Source: Chinchilla lanigera (lineage: Eukaryota > Chordata > Mammalia > Rodentia > Chinchillidae). From it: a DNA stretch of 64,000 nt. Shown piece after piece: positions 47,418 to 59,166 of the stretch (positions are counted from its first letter, which is position 1; each line of letters opens with the position of its first letter). A model generated the notes under the pieces. It was not told the DNA's origin and made no database searches. It saw nothing but the letters and a program-made list of their open reading frames with translations. Both the position numbers and the translations under genes were made by a program. The DNA lies in contig NW_004955487.1 in assembly GCF_000276665.1 (NCBI RefSeq), positions 3,834,506 through 3,898,505 of the forward strand. The letters are read 5' to 3'.

Positions 47418-47663
47418 AAAAAAAAAAAACCTTTACCTTTTCTTTCCGATAATTTTGTATGAAAAGGGCATCAGTGTGGAAGCAGAATGAGGATGGTTTG
47501 CAAGGCAGAGTCTGACTCTGGTACTGTGCATGTGAAATGGTGGTAGCATGTTGCTGCTGCGACAGGGAATAGGGAGGTCTAAGTGACAGGACGGGTGGCA
47601 GGTGGCCCTCTGTACCCTGCAAGTGCAAGGCAAACCTTCAGTCTGGAAACTGCTTTATTTTTC

Positions 47664-47783
47664 TTACTTTTTTGAGACAAGGTCTGGCTGTGTAGCCCAG
47701 GCTGGCCTCATACTCGCAGCCATCCTCCTGCCTCAGCCTCCCGAGTGCTGGGATTACAGGCGTGCACCACTACACCCGACCAA
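47664..47783 (-). mobile_element. B1-type SINE, antisense, single module
   Basis: TTTGAGACAAGGTCTGGCTG through GTGCACCACTACACCCGAC. Direct repeat CAAACCTTCAGTC at about 47631 and 47783. Confidence 0.87.
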
Positions 47784-47979
47784 ACCTTCAGTCCTGACTT
47801 GGCCATGTTAGTACAACCTGGAAAAGCCCAGGCACTCATATAATTAACGCAAACGACACAAATTATCTTTGGAGCCACTGGGTTCTTAAATCACCTCTCC
47901 TGTGTGGTTTCCACCTGATGTGCTTCTGGGAGACCTTAAACCTTCCTGCTTCCTGCTTCCTGTTTTCAGATTTCTGTGC

Positions 47980-48148
47980 TTTTTTCATTCAGTACTGGTA
48001 ATTGAACCCAGGGCCTTGTGCCTGCTTTCTACCACTGAGTGATACCTCTCGTCCTTTCTGAGGTGGGGTCTTGCCAAGGTGCCCATGCTGGCTCAAGTTG
48101 GTGGTCCTCTTGCCTCAGCCTTCCAAGTAGCTGGGATTCCAGGCCTGG
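47980..48148 (-). mobile_element. B1-ID dimeric SINE, antisense
   Basis: Plus strand: ID antisense (GGTAATTGAACCCAGGGCCT, TACCACTGAGTGATACC) then B1 antisense (GAGGTGGGGTCTTGCC, GTAGCTGGGATTCCAGGCC). Confidence 0.78.
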
Positions 48149-48469
48149 TGGATTCTTGGCCTTATACAAGGCTTTATTAAGACCTGTGGAGAGAAAGCAT
48201 ATGCTTCCAATACGTGCTCATCATTATCTTTTTTTTCAAAGTATGACTTTGCTGCTGTAATTTATTTTTCATTTTTCTGATCTAGAGTGAGGTATGTATG
48301 TGTGTGGTATGTGACTGGTGTTTGTGTGCTTACACTATCCTGTGTGTATCATGCCTGCCTCTACTCACACTGTCTTGTGTGTGCACGAGACATGTGGGTC
48401 TTGTGTGTGTGCAGCACACTGTCCGCTGTGGGTATCATGTTGGTGAGACATGTGTGCTGTCACATGGGC

Positions 48470-48528
<59 letters not shown>
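48470..48528. repeat. Compound microsatellite (TG)n(AG)n
   Basis: About eleven TG units run into about eighteen AG units without interruption, in a TG-rich neighbourhood beginning near 48290. Confidence 0.97.
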
Positions 48529-48529
<1 letters not shown>

Positions 48530-49524
48530 CATGCCCACCTCTGCTCCTACTGTCCTTGCTGAGGCCCATGTGGCACTGGCCTCATGGTCAGCAGAGGGCA
48601 CCAGTGGCCTGGGTCTGTGTCCTCTACCTCTGATCTGCACAGCGTCCCCCTCCTGTGTCTGTGGCCCAGTCCTGGCTGACCCACCACCCATGCACACCAT
48701 TCTGGAAGCTTCTACCACTCCTCTCAGGGGTCCCTGGTGTCCTATGCCTGTCTCACTGCAGCAAACACGTCAGAGGGCATCACTGGGGCTGGTGGTGGGC
48801 TTCTCCAGAGAATTTGTCCTGGCTCCTGAGCCTTAGCAGCTCAAAGAAGGGCCCTCAGCCAGGCAGACCAGCCGGCACCTGAGGTGGTGGGTGGTCGGGG
48901 TGTCCAGCTTCCCTCTGAGCTGGTCAGAGTATGTTAGGTGATCTGGGGTCCCTGCTGACCCCTGAGATGGTCAGAGCGTGGTGCCCCTTGTGCGATTATC
49001 AGGCAGTCATGGCAGTGCCCCAGGCAGAAGTACACCTTAGAGAAGGTGGGTAGAGACCTGAAAGTCGGAGTCCCTGGAATCGATGCCCACACTCGAGCGC
49101 CCTTCATCTGCCACGCATCCCTGTGCCCTCACTGATCTCCCTCGTGCCCATGCACTGTGGCCTCTCTTTACCCTTGGGAATGTGGGCGTCTTCCATGTGG
49201 CCTCTAAAGAAGAGAGGAGGATGCAGAGACAGAGAAGGAAACAGCAGTGGCGGCAAGGTGGGCAGAGGCAGGCAAGAGGCTGCAGACCAGCAGCCTTGTG
49301 TCAGATGAAGTCTGGTGATCTACGGTGTGAGGACTCTCGGTAGTAACAGTATTGTGTTCGGGTTGCGTGTTAAGTAAGTAGACTGCAGCAATGAGTGATG
49401 ATCTGAGCTAATGGTGTCATTAATTTCCTTTTCTGCAGCAGCAACCATTTTGCTATATGGGAGCACACACATACTTGTGTACCTCAAATACAGGTAATAC
49501 AGTTTGCAGGAAAGAGAGAAAATG

Positions 49525-49729
49525 GCCAGGGTGCAGTGGCACACATCTGTAATCCCAGCTACTTGTGAGGCTGAGGCAGGAAGATCACAAATTTGAGGCC
49601 ATCCTGGGCAACCTAGTGATAACCTCTCTCAAAATAAAAAGATTGGCGATTTAGCTCGGGGTAGAGTGCTCACCTAGCATGCGTGAGGCCCTGGGTTTGA
49701 TCCTCAGTACTGAAGAACAAAAGCAATAG
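49525..49729 (+). mobile_element. B1-ID dimeric SINE, sense
   Basis: The clearest dimer: a single-module B1 (GGCCAGGGTGCAGTGGCACA through CCTCTCTCAAAATAAAAAG) is joined to an ID unit (GGCGATTTAGCTCGGGGTAG, GGCCCTGGGTTTGATCCTCA) and one A-rich tail. Confidence 0.85.
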
Positions 49730-51957
49730 TTACAAGAAAGAAAAGAGAAAAAGAGTGAAGGAAGGAGAGATGGCTTAACCTTGTCTCTGAAAGCCTTGCT
49801 CCCCTCCCAGCTGCAGTCAGGGTTCTCAGCTCCTGTGGGACCATTTCTCAAATGCGCTATCTTCCTGGGTAACATCCAGATTCATCTTCTTGCACCTTGG
49901 TACCTGTGGAGGCCTGGGCATGTGTCTTGTCGCACACCGAGAGCCTTAGCCTGCTGAGGCACAGAGATTTCTACTTCATAGGCCAGCATTTCTTCCCTCC
50001 AGCACTGCCTGCCTCTGAAAGGTTGTCTAACCTGGACGGCAAACCACATGATTCCTCAGAAAATACTTACAGATCATGTTGGCTACTTTAAACTGTGTTG
50101 AGGGAATCAGTCGGTAAGGAGATATAAGGCATTTTTCTTAGAAAAGCTTGCTGAGATATGCAGGGTAATGCAGTAGGAGGAAGCAGAAGGAAAGGAAAAC
50201 GGCACTGCTGAATGTAGTCTGCACCCTGAGAGGAGACAGCGTCCTGGAAGTAGGGACACTTGTCCTGACCTCTCTCTGTCTGGCTTCTGGTTACACACTG
50301 GGCACACACAGTGATGTGCACGCCTCGTGGGGTGTTTGCAGGTTGGGAGGATCCGTGAGAGTGCGTGGTCAGGCGTGTGCAGCCCGGCCCTCGCTGCAGG
50401 AGGGCACTGTAGCGGGGGCACAGAACACTGTCACTCCTGGTCCTCTCGCTCGCTCTGTCACAGCCTTCCTGACACGGCGGGAAGAGCTCCTCAGAGGGCT
50501 CAGGGAGACAGCACAGTATAGTGTCAGCTTTATTTTTGGTAATGAAAGCATCTCTTGGCTGCCATGAATGTAGGTAGGTTACCGAGTTATCAAGGAGAGG
50601 GCAGAAGTCGCAGGAATCTCATGAATGACACAGGATCTTTGCCAAGGGCTCTGTCCCCTGAAGCACTCAGAGCCTTTACACAGGCAGGGGCGGTCTGTAA
50701 GGGCCATGTGCTCAGGGATAAGAAGGGATCCAGTCAGAACCCAGAGCCTGCATCTGATGGGGCACAGAGACTCGGCCGGTCGCTGCTGCCTGAGCGCAGC
50801 ACCAGGATCCTCGCTGTGCTGGGAACATCTGAAATGGGTCACGGGGAAGAGTGTGTTTTGGTTCCCACCATGGTCCAAGGACTACTCTGGGGTCCTCGCT
50901 CCTGAGATCCAGGTGCTGTTGCTAATTGGCTGTTAGAGGCCTGATTTGGAAGAGTAACCAGTGTCCCTTGAGGTCAGGAAGACTGGTGAAATGTGAGTCA
51001 GGCGAGCTTGGTGCACTTGGTGGCAATTTTCCCTCCTGGAAAGTAAACGTGGCTGAGTGTCACCACTCCTTGCTCTGGCCTGGCATCTTTATCAGAGGAG
51101 TGGAGGGAGGGCCGTCCGAGGGGTCTTTCTTGCTCGAGGAAGGCTCCTCAGCTCTGCCAGACTCAGCCTTTACAGCTGGACTGACGGCGCCATGCGTGGT
51201 GGTGCCAAGACCCCGAGCTCCCCGCAGCAACCTCTGCATCCACAGAGCAGGGTGCAGCCATTCTCGTTCAAAGCCAAGGTTTCCCATTCATCTATCTCTG
51301 TTCCACATTGGAAGAAAATTGGGTCTTGCAATTTAAATGATTGCTTTGTGAAAATAAGCTAAGAGAAGAAATGGATCTTTCCTGGAGAAGAATGTCTTAC
51401 GGCCCTCCTTTGTGCAACCAGGATTCTGAGATGAAATGATTGAGAGCCCTTTGAAAGGAAGGAGCGTGTGTGAGAGAGGCAGAGCCGTCTGCTTCTCCAG
51501 GATCGCTGTCAAGAGCATATGCTAATTAAACACGGAGACCTGAGGATGCCATGCTGCACCCAGGGTCCTGAGGCAGGTTTCTGAAGCACGCTGGCTCCGG
51601 GTCTCCGGTTAAACTTTCCTTTGTATTTTCGTGCAGATATTGAAAGACTGAAGACATTCTTTGTTCCCAGGTATAGATGCTTAGCTAGGAAAAGTGAGCG
51701 GTAACGCTTCTTGTGGCACCTTGAAAAGTGAAAGGAATCAAAAACTCACCACCCGAGGGGGTCATTTTGGAGGCTCTGAGGGCAGCTCTTCCTAGCTGGG
51801 GACTTAGGGGCTCCCCGGTGTCCCACTGTCCCCGCTATGGTCAGAAACCCCCCATTCATATATTTTGTATAGAAGCCTCACAACAGTGCCACCTCCTCAC
51901 TGTACCTGGCCCACAGTACCAAGTCGAATATGTTGTGAAATGAATTGTCTTGTATTC

Positions 51958-52138
51958 TTTTTTTTTTTTTTTTGGACTGGGGATGGAACCCATCACCTTC
52001 CCACTAAGCTGTATCTCAGCCCTTTTTTATTTTTTATCTTGAGACAGAGTCTCACTAAGTTGCCCAGGCTGGGCTCGAACTTGTGATCATCCTCCCTCAG
52101 CCTCGCAGAGTGCTGGGATGACAGACATGAGCCCCCGG
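51958..52138 (-). mobile_element. B1-ID dimeric SINE, antisense
   Basis: T-tract, ID antisense (GACTGGGGATGGAACCCATC, CTAAGCTGTATCTCAGCCC), a second T-tract, then B1 antisense (TTGAGACAGAGTCTCACTAA, AGTGCTGGGATGACAG). Confidence 0.8.
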
Positions 52139-52574
52139 CACCTTACTGTGTGTTTGCCAGCTGTGTGTAGCTTGCTGACAGGGACATGGCTGAGAAGGGC
52201 TCTGTGAAGCGTCTCATCCATGTGCAGACAGCACTGTGTGCGCTGGATGATGTGGCCTGACGTACCCGGGCTCCGTGGGGTGAGTATGTGGCGTAGCCTG
52301 CCATTGCCATGGCCATGCCGAACAAAACACCGGGAGGCTAAATCAGGCACAAGAAAAGATGGTGCGATTGAGGGGCCTGAGCTGCATGAGGCAGGCGAGG
52401 CTGCTGCTGGTGTGACACAGCAGTAGATGTTTTCTTTTACAAGGAGAACCGAATATACTGTATTCCAATGATGTATCGTGTAGTGTGGTAAATGTGTAAA
52501 CCAATAACAACCACTTAGCATTGTTGTCAGGAACTGTATCATGTACTGTATATGATTATATGTGCTACGATTTC

Positions 52575-52720
52575 CTTGGTTTTGGTTTTTTAAAGTTTTT
52601 TGTGGATTTTTCAAGACCAAGTTTCACTATGGAGCCCAGGCTGGTTTCAAACTTGTGGTGATCCTCCTGCCTCAGCCTCCTGAGTGCTGAGATTACAGGT
52701 GTGCACCACCATGCCTTGCA
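52575..52720 (-). mobile_element. B1-type SINE, antisense
   Basis: TTCAAGACCAAGTTTCACTA through GTGCACCACCATGCCTTGC, single module. Confidence 0.85.
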
Positions 52721-53825
52721 TTGCTGTGCTTTTCTAAGACTGGGAGTGGGGAGGTTTACACCATCATAACCACATGTGAGTGGGTGGTGCACTGTGCTGT
52801 GATGTCACCATGGCAGCAGTGTTGCCAGGTGATGGGAACTGCCCAGCTCCATTATAATTGTGACCAAATTGACATCATGGAGTGATGCGCTTTAGTTTTG
52901 TATGGCTGACAAGCATCAGTGGAGTGGCTATCACCCCTGGGAGAGCGGAAGATGGCTTCCCTTTGGCAGCTCAGGCCCACACGGGTCTGAAGTTGAATGT
53001 GTCTGTTGAATGGTGTGTTGTTTCTTTTAGTCCTTCTTGGTTTGGCATTTGCATGGGAATAATTCACCGAGGTCACTTTTGGTGGTTACGGGAGATAGAA
53101 ACATTGCACCGAACAGCAACCCTTACAATGCTATTGGCCACAACTCTGGGGAAACCAGCTATTGTTCAGGGCCTGTAAGGAGCAGATGTGAGAAATTCTA
53201 CTCTTCACAAACTTCACTGCTGCTCGCAGTGGAGGTGGGGAGGTTGCTTGTTAGCAATAAACGTAACCTAGTCCAGCAGGGGGAAGCGAGCTCCATGACC
53301 ACCTGAGGCTTGTGTGCCCACCTGCTTTAGAGTGTGGAGAGGAGGTGGCCAAGGGAGGGTAGCTTTGTGGCTGCAGTGGGACAGAGGACCCCACAGCTGC
53401 CTAGCTGGAGCCTGAGCCTGGAATGTGGAGTGGTGGGAGACGTCAGAAGGTGTGGCTCAGCCTCCACTTGTTGTTAACACCCAGGCAAGGCATTTGGTAT
53501 ATTTGTCTTCCACCATTTCTGCCGCTCTTGTGCTGCACATGAAGAAGCATGATGACAACAGGCCAGCACAATGACCCCCCCATTTAGTGGCCCTATATCC
53601 TGCACCGGGGGAAGTGCCTTACACCAATCTCCCTGTCACGCCTCTGGTCCTACCTGCATTTTCCAGTGCGAGTGTTGCTAGAATGACTGGGCAGGCCAGA
53701 AGCATGGGTTAGCAAGGTGCAGCTCACCTGCAGAACTGTGACCTCCAGGTATAAGCCTGGTGCTATCATAGTCCTGAACCCCTCAGCCCAGAATGTTGAC
53801 ATCCCAAAGGATCCACATCTCTGTC

Positions 53826-56420
53826 AGAGAACTAATGACACACTTCTTAAAGTCTTTCATGAAACTGAAAGAGAAGGAACACTACCAAACTCATTCCTGG
53901 AAGCCAACTCTACCCTAATGCCAAAACTGGAAGAGGAGTCAACAGTAGTAAAAAAAAGAAACTATAGTCCAATGACCTTAATGAACATATATGCAAAAAT
54001 CCTTAGCAGTGTACATGCAAACAATGCAGCAGATTGTTAAAAAGATCATACATCATGGCCAAGTCAGCTGCATCCCAGAGAGGCAGGGATGGTACAACAT
54101 ACTTAAATCAATAAATGTAATATACGACATAAACAGAAGTAAGGATTAAAACCACATGATCACCTCATAAGATGCGGAAAAAGTTTTTAGCAAAGTGCAA
54201 AACCCATTCATGATAAAAACCTGGGTGAAAATAGGTATAGAAGGGCCTCACCTCAAACTGATAAAAGCCATTTATGGTAAACCCACAGCCAACATGGGTG
54301 AAAAACTGAAAGCTTTCCTCCTAAAATCAGAAACAAGACAAAGGTGTCCATTCTCAGCACTTTTTATAATACTACTTGAAACTTTAGCCAGAGAATTCAG
54401 GTAAAAGAAAGACAAGGAATACAAAGAAAAAGAAAGAATCAAACTATTTGCAGGTGATATGATTCTTCAATAGAAGACCCAAAAATCTCCACCAGGAGAT
54501 CCATAGAGGTAATAAACAAACTCAGCAAATTGTCAGGATACAAAATCAACACACAAAAATCAGTAGCTTTCCTATACACCAGTGACGAACCTACAGAGAA
54601 AGAAATCAGAAAAACAATCCCATTCACAGTAGCTCCAAAAACAACAATAACTACAAAACAAAACAACAACAAAACCCAACTAGAAATGAGTCTAACCAAA
54701 GAAGTGAAAGACCTCCATAATGAAAGCTATAGTACTTTGGAAAATGAGATTAAAGAGTGAATGCTATAAACAAATGAAAAGGCATCTTCTGTCCCTGTTT
54801 AAGCAGAATCAGTGTCAGTAGAATTGTCATATTACCAAAGTGATATATATGCAATTGCTATTTAAAACACCAATAACATTTTTTAGAGAGCTGGAAAAAA
54901 GTCCTAAAATTTGTGTGCAACCAAAAGAGACTCAGAATAGCCAAAGCAATGCTGAGCAAGAAGAGCAAACTAGGAGGCATCACAATCCTGAATTTTAGGT
55001 TATACTACAAAACTATGTTATAAAAACAGCAGGGTATTGGTACAAAAATAAAAGTCTATACTAAAGACTAATGGAAGATAATACAAGACAGAGAAACAGC
55101 CCTATGTACTTTTAGCCATCTGATCTTTGAAAGAGGGGCTAAAAACAAGTGCTGGAAGAAAAGATAAGCTCTTTAACAAATGGTGCTGGGAAAATGGGTT
55201 ATTCTTGTGCAGAAGAATGGATCTAGGCCAGATTCCTTACCCTGTACTAAGATAAAATAAAAATGAATCAAGACCTTGATTAGGACCTAGTCTTGGTCCT
55301 AATCAAGACCAAGACAAAAATACTGAATCTGCTGGAAGATAAAATAGGTGAAACTCTTGAAGAGATAGGCATAGACAAGGACATTCTGAACAGAATCCCG
55401 TTGCACAAGAAATGGTACCCAAGGAGTATATCAAATTTAAAAGTTTCTGCACAGTGAAGGAAATAACAAGTAGATTGCAGAGACAATCTACAGGATAGGA
55501 AAAATTTTGCTTGCTATTACTGTGGTAGAGGACTAATATCTAGAATATATAAAGAACTAAAAAAAAATTCATTTCCCCAAAACAAAAGACCTAATAAAAA
55601 ATGGATCATTGAAATGATTGTAGACACCTCTCTAAAAGAAGTAGTACAAAGGCCAATAAGTATATGAAAAAGTGTTCAGTGGCTTTGACCATTAGGGAAA
55701 TGCAAATCAGAAGAACTCTGAGATTCCACATCACCCCAGTAACGGGCATCATGAAGGATTCAAAAAACAACCAACGCCTGCAAGGCCGGGTGGAAAAACG
55801 AAGCTTTCTACATTGTTGATGGGGATGGAAAGTAGTACAAATGCCATGGAAAGCAGTATGGAGATTCCTCAAAGAACTGAAAATAGAAATTTTATTTGAC
55901 TCAGCTACATCTCTCCTGTGTGTCTTCCTGAAGAATTAAGATTATTATATTAGAGCCATATATGCACACCCATGTTCATAGCAGCACAGTTCACAATAGT
56001 TAAATTATGGAAAGAACCCAGCTGCATATCAGCACATGAATGGATAAAGTGTGCTGTGTGTACACAGTGGAGTATTACTCAGGCATAAAAATGGATTAAT
56101 TTGAGTCATTTGTAAGGATATGGGTGGGTCTTGAGATTATAGTGTTAGGTAAAATAAACTGGACCAGACGGTTAAATGTTGGGGTTTCTCTTATAGAAGA
56201 AACCCAAAATATGTTATTTGAAGAGCAAAAGGAGAGATGATAGGAAACAGGGAGGGATACTTTTTGCAGATGGGGAAAGGAATTGGAAAGGGGGAGGGGA
56301 GAAAGGAGGGAAAGGGAATCAGAAATGATCAAGATATGATAGATAAGATGTAGATATATCTGTTTCCCCAAGAAGAATGTAGTTATTATGTATTACAAAC
56401 ATATATTAATAAAAAAAAAA
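53826..56420 (+). mobile_element. L1 retrotransposon, 5' truncated, dead
   Basis: About 2.6 kb of L1: broken ORF2 (pieces reading [20 protein letters not shown] and GYKINTQKSVAFLYTSDEPT), purine-rich 3' UTR (56220-56330) and an A-tail at 56409-56420. Stops and frameshifts break ORF2 repeatedly. The reverse-transcriptase catalytic box reads FAGD at about 54450 instead of FADD, with a stop shortly after. The left boundary is approximate. Confidence 0.9.
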
Positions 56421-57142
56421 GCTCTAGCATCAAAAATCACTGTCCTGAGAGGTTACAATTCTGAAAATTTTTCCAAACCTAGTTTCCCTGGGAACAGGCT
56501 GTAGAAGAGGTCCGGGAAGATGGTGCATGACTGAAGAGGTTTGGAAGTGGGATATGGGGGAATCCCGTGTCTGCTGGTTGGTTACATCATGATACAGAAA
56601 AGAAACAGCTTGAGATCTGGTAAAGCATCCCTGGGGGTGTCTAGGAAGGTGTTTCAAGATCTTACCGTGCAAGTGGGGAGCTTCAGATCTGCCAGGTAGA
56701 AAATGCAGGTGAACCAGTTCTTAGAGAAAAGCCCGGTCCTTACAGAAAGCAAGCAGTCACTCGATGCAGAGCAGGCCTTCAAGTTATAGTTAACAGTCAA
56801 GCACAGAGCCCGCAGTCTTCCTGTAACACATTTTTCATAGGCTAAATTTTCTTGTTTTCTTTTTCTTTCTTTTTTTTAGTTTTTTTTCTCATTATTTTAA
56901 ATTGTCAGCATTATTATTTACAGTTCACCATGCTGTGTATTTCACCACTTCATTTTCAGTACCAGAGGTATAAATTATATAAAAGCTAGAAGAGTGTTCT
57001 AATTGCTTTTGTGCTTTTTTTTTTCAAATTTGATTCGAGAAAGTACATTATCACAACACTGGCTTTGTTTATAAGCATTATACACATGTGTAAAAATGTC
57101 CTTAAATTTTTTTGAATTGTTTTTCTCAGGATTATATTTTGG

Positions 57143-57340
57143 GGATTTTGATCTTTTTTGAATTTTAGAGGTTCAGAAAAAATGGTGGAGTGGAGACCAG
57201 CTGCAAAACACAGCCTCTCTGGGACCCGGACTCGAGATGTCTGGAAAATGACCGCTTAGTGAAAAGAAAAAAAAGTAGATTTCTAGGAATTGGGAGGGAG
57301 GTGATGTGAATTTTAGACTTTAGAGATTTTGATCTTTTAA
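57143..57340 (+). repeat. Possible L1 5'-leader-like segment flanked by a short repeat
   Basis: AAAATGGTGGAGTGGAGACC followed by AGCTGCAAAACACAGCC resembles the start of L1 5' UTRs in some mammals. GATTTTGATCTTTT occurs at both ends (about 57146 and 57326). Low confidence in the family. Confidence 0.3.
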
Positions 57341-57924
57341 GATTTCAGCATCCAGATTTAGGACATTTGGGATTGTGTCTTTCAGGATTAGGCCCTGAAC
57401 CATTTTTAGGCTCCTAGGATACTGCTTCTGAGGCAAGATGCTATCAGTATGCCTTGTAATAATACGTTTCCTTCTCACTGCTTTTCGCCAATAGGTTGGG
57501 GATTTAATTATCATGTTTGTTTGATATTTGGATTTTAGGAGCTGTAAGAATAAGGATCTTAAATATGTTCCTTTATCTCTTTAGAAATACGAAATTTCTG
57601 GACACAAGTGTTTTGTTGCTTGGGTAAACCCCAAGAGTACTAACTCTGTCATTTGGGGGATGTCAGAGTCCCCGGATGGTCTGGGCTGCCTTTGTCCTTC
57701 CACGCAGGGATGGGTGTGTCACAGGTGAATGGAGACAGTTCCCAGGCACAGCTGCCCCTGGGCTCAGCGTGGAGGGTTGGTGACCGAGGTGCCACGGGGC
57801 CAGCGTCTGCGAGTAGAGGCCAGGGACCTGGCGTGCAGGGACTTGTAGGAGCCGCTGAGCCTGCTGGAGTCTGGTCATGGATGTGGAGGCCTCGAGTTGG
57901 AAGAGTGCAGGCAGCAGGTGCGCC

Positions 57925-57976
57925 TGTCTTTCCGTATGCAGTCATTTTGCTGTCTTTCCGTTTGCAGTCATTTTGT
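57925..57976. repeat. 26-bp tandem duplication
   Basis: Two copies beginning CTGTCTTTCCG and ending GCAGTCATTTTG at 57925 and 57951, with one difference between them (A versus T). Confidence 0.9.
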
Positions 57977-58224
57977 GGGAACAGACTGTCCCAGAGACCC
58001 AGGACCTTGTGCCTGCTGAACAAGTGCTCCACACTGAGCAACACTCCCAGCTTGGAAAAGGTTTTTGCTGGGCTCCTTTGCTGTGAGGCTGAAGCCTGTA
58101 GTTTCCTACACTGCTCACAACCCTCTTTGGATCCCATTTGCATCATTTCTCTGTCCGCGTTGACTTTCGGCAGCACCTCCAGGTTGAGTATCATCTGGAT
58201 ATGTAATTAATGTGCTGTTTACTG

Positions 58225-58290
58225 CTCCTTCCAGATCGCTAATGAAGATGTTAAATAAGGCCTGGTCCCCAGAGCACCCAGACGCTCCTG
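58225..58290 (-). mobile_element. Fossil CR1/L3-type LINE reverse-transcriptase fragment
   Basis: The minus strand over 58232-58260 reads ALFNIFISDL, the conserved reverse-transcriptase block of CR1-clade LINEs (consensus form GPxLFNIFINDLD). Upstream on that strand GTGCTCTGGGGACCAG resembles the coding for VLGP with a small shift. The rest of the ORF cannot be followed. Surrounding sequence (58130-58380) is neither SINE nor L1. Confidence 0.6.
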
Positions 58291-58851
58291 CCAGCTCGCG
58301 GCTCCGCTATTTATCAGCGTGCTTTGTTTATGGCCCTTCCTCTGGGTCTCCGTCCATGGGGGGTGCTTAGACAAAACCCAATCTGAATTAATTTCTCCAG
58401 CAAGACTGTAAAGAGCACGGTGCCAACTCACCCTCAACTCCAGACGGGTCATTGGTTCCGCTTTCCATGCCCAATGCCTTGCTCTGGCCCCGGGCCCGCC
58501 CCTCTGCAGATGCAGCTTCAGCCCCGCCTTGGCGATACAGAGCCAGGCAGGCAAGCTGGCGGGCGGGGAGGCAGGCAGGCGGCTGCCAGAACGCGCAGGT
58601 GTGGCCCCCAAGCAGACCCTTGTCTGCAGAGCTGTGCATTCTCCTGAGTGAGTGCTGAGCCACACGTTGGTCTGGTCAGGCTGCCGGGCAGGACACCACA
58701 GTGGGCCCTGAGACAGAGACTCTCCAAATGGTTCTGGGTGCTGGAAGTCCAGGATCAAATTGTCCTCAGGGGATGCTTCCTCCTGAGGCCTCATTCTGTG
58801 GCTCAGAGATGGTGCCTTCTCTTTCCTCTGTGTGCCTTCCTCGTGGCTCTC

Positions 58852-58862
58852 AGTGTGTGTGT

Positions 58863-58906
<44 letters not shown>

Positions 58907-58917
58907 ATGCGCGCAAC
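58852..58917. repeat. TG microsatellite
   Basis: About thirty TG units with one TA interruption, ending GCATGCGCGCA. Confidence 0.97.
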
Positions 58918-59073
58918 ACTGAGCTACATTCCTAGCCCTTTTTTTATTACTTATTTTTGTCATGGGGTCTTGCTAAGTTGGCTAAGTCACCTAGGCCAGG
59001 CTCGAACTTGTCATCCTCCTGCCTCAGTCTCCCAGGTCGTGGGACTGCAGGTGTACAGCAGCATGCCCAGCTC
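58910..59073 (-). mobile_element. B1-ID dimeric SINE, antisense, ID part eroded
   Basis: ID remnant ACACTGAGCTACATTCCTAG, T-tract, then B1 antisense (GGGGTCTTGCTAAGTTGGCT, CCTGCCTCAGTCTCCCAG). The TG repeat abuts or replaces the outer ID half. Confidence 0.7.
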
Positions 59074-59085
59074 CCTCTCTGTCTT

Positions 59086-59166
59086 TTTTTTTTTGGTGCT
59101 GGGAATTGAACTCAGGACCTTGTGCTTGCCAGGTAGGCACTGTATCACAGAACCATATCCCCGGCT
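59086..59166 (-). mobile_element. ID SINE, antisense, with 16-bp target-site duplication
   Basis: T-tract, GGGAATTGAACTCAGGACCT and GGTAGGCACTGTATCACAGA. CTCCCTCTCTGTCTTT occurs at about 59070 and 59166. More diverged than the other IDs. Confidence 0.9.

Noticed and set aside
57653..58210. 185- and 181-codon frames on opposite strands
   Set aside because: They overlap each other almost completely, resemble no family, and cover a tandem duplication and the flank of an ancient repeat.
58219..58908. 229-codon minus-strand frame starting with a run of His-Thr
   Set aside because: The start is only the TG microsatellite translated; the rest has no gene character.
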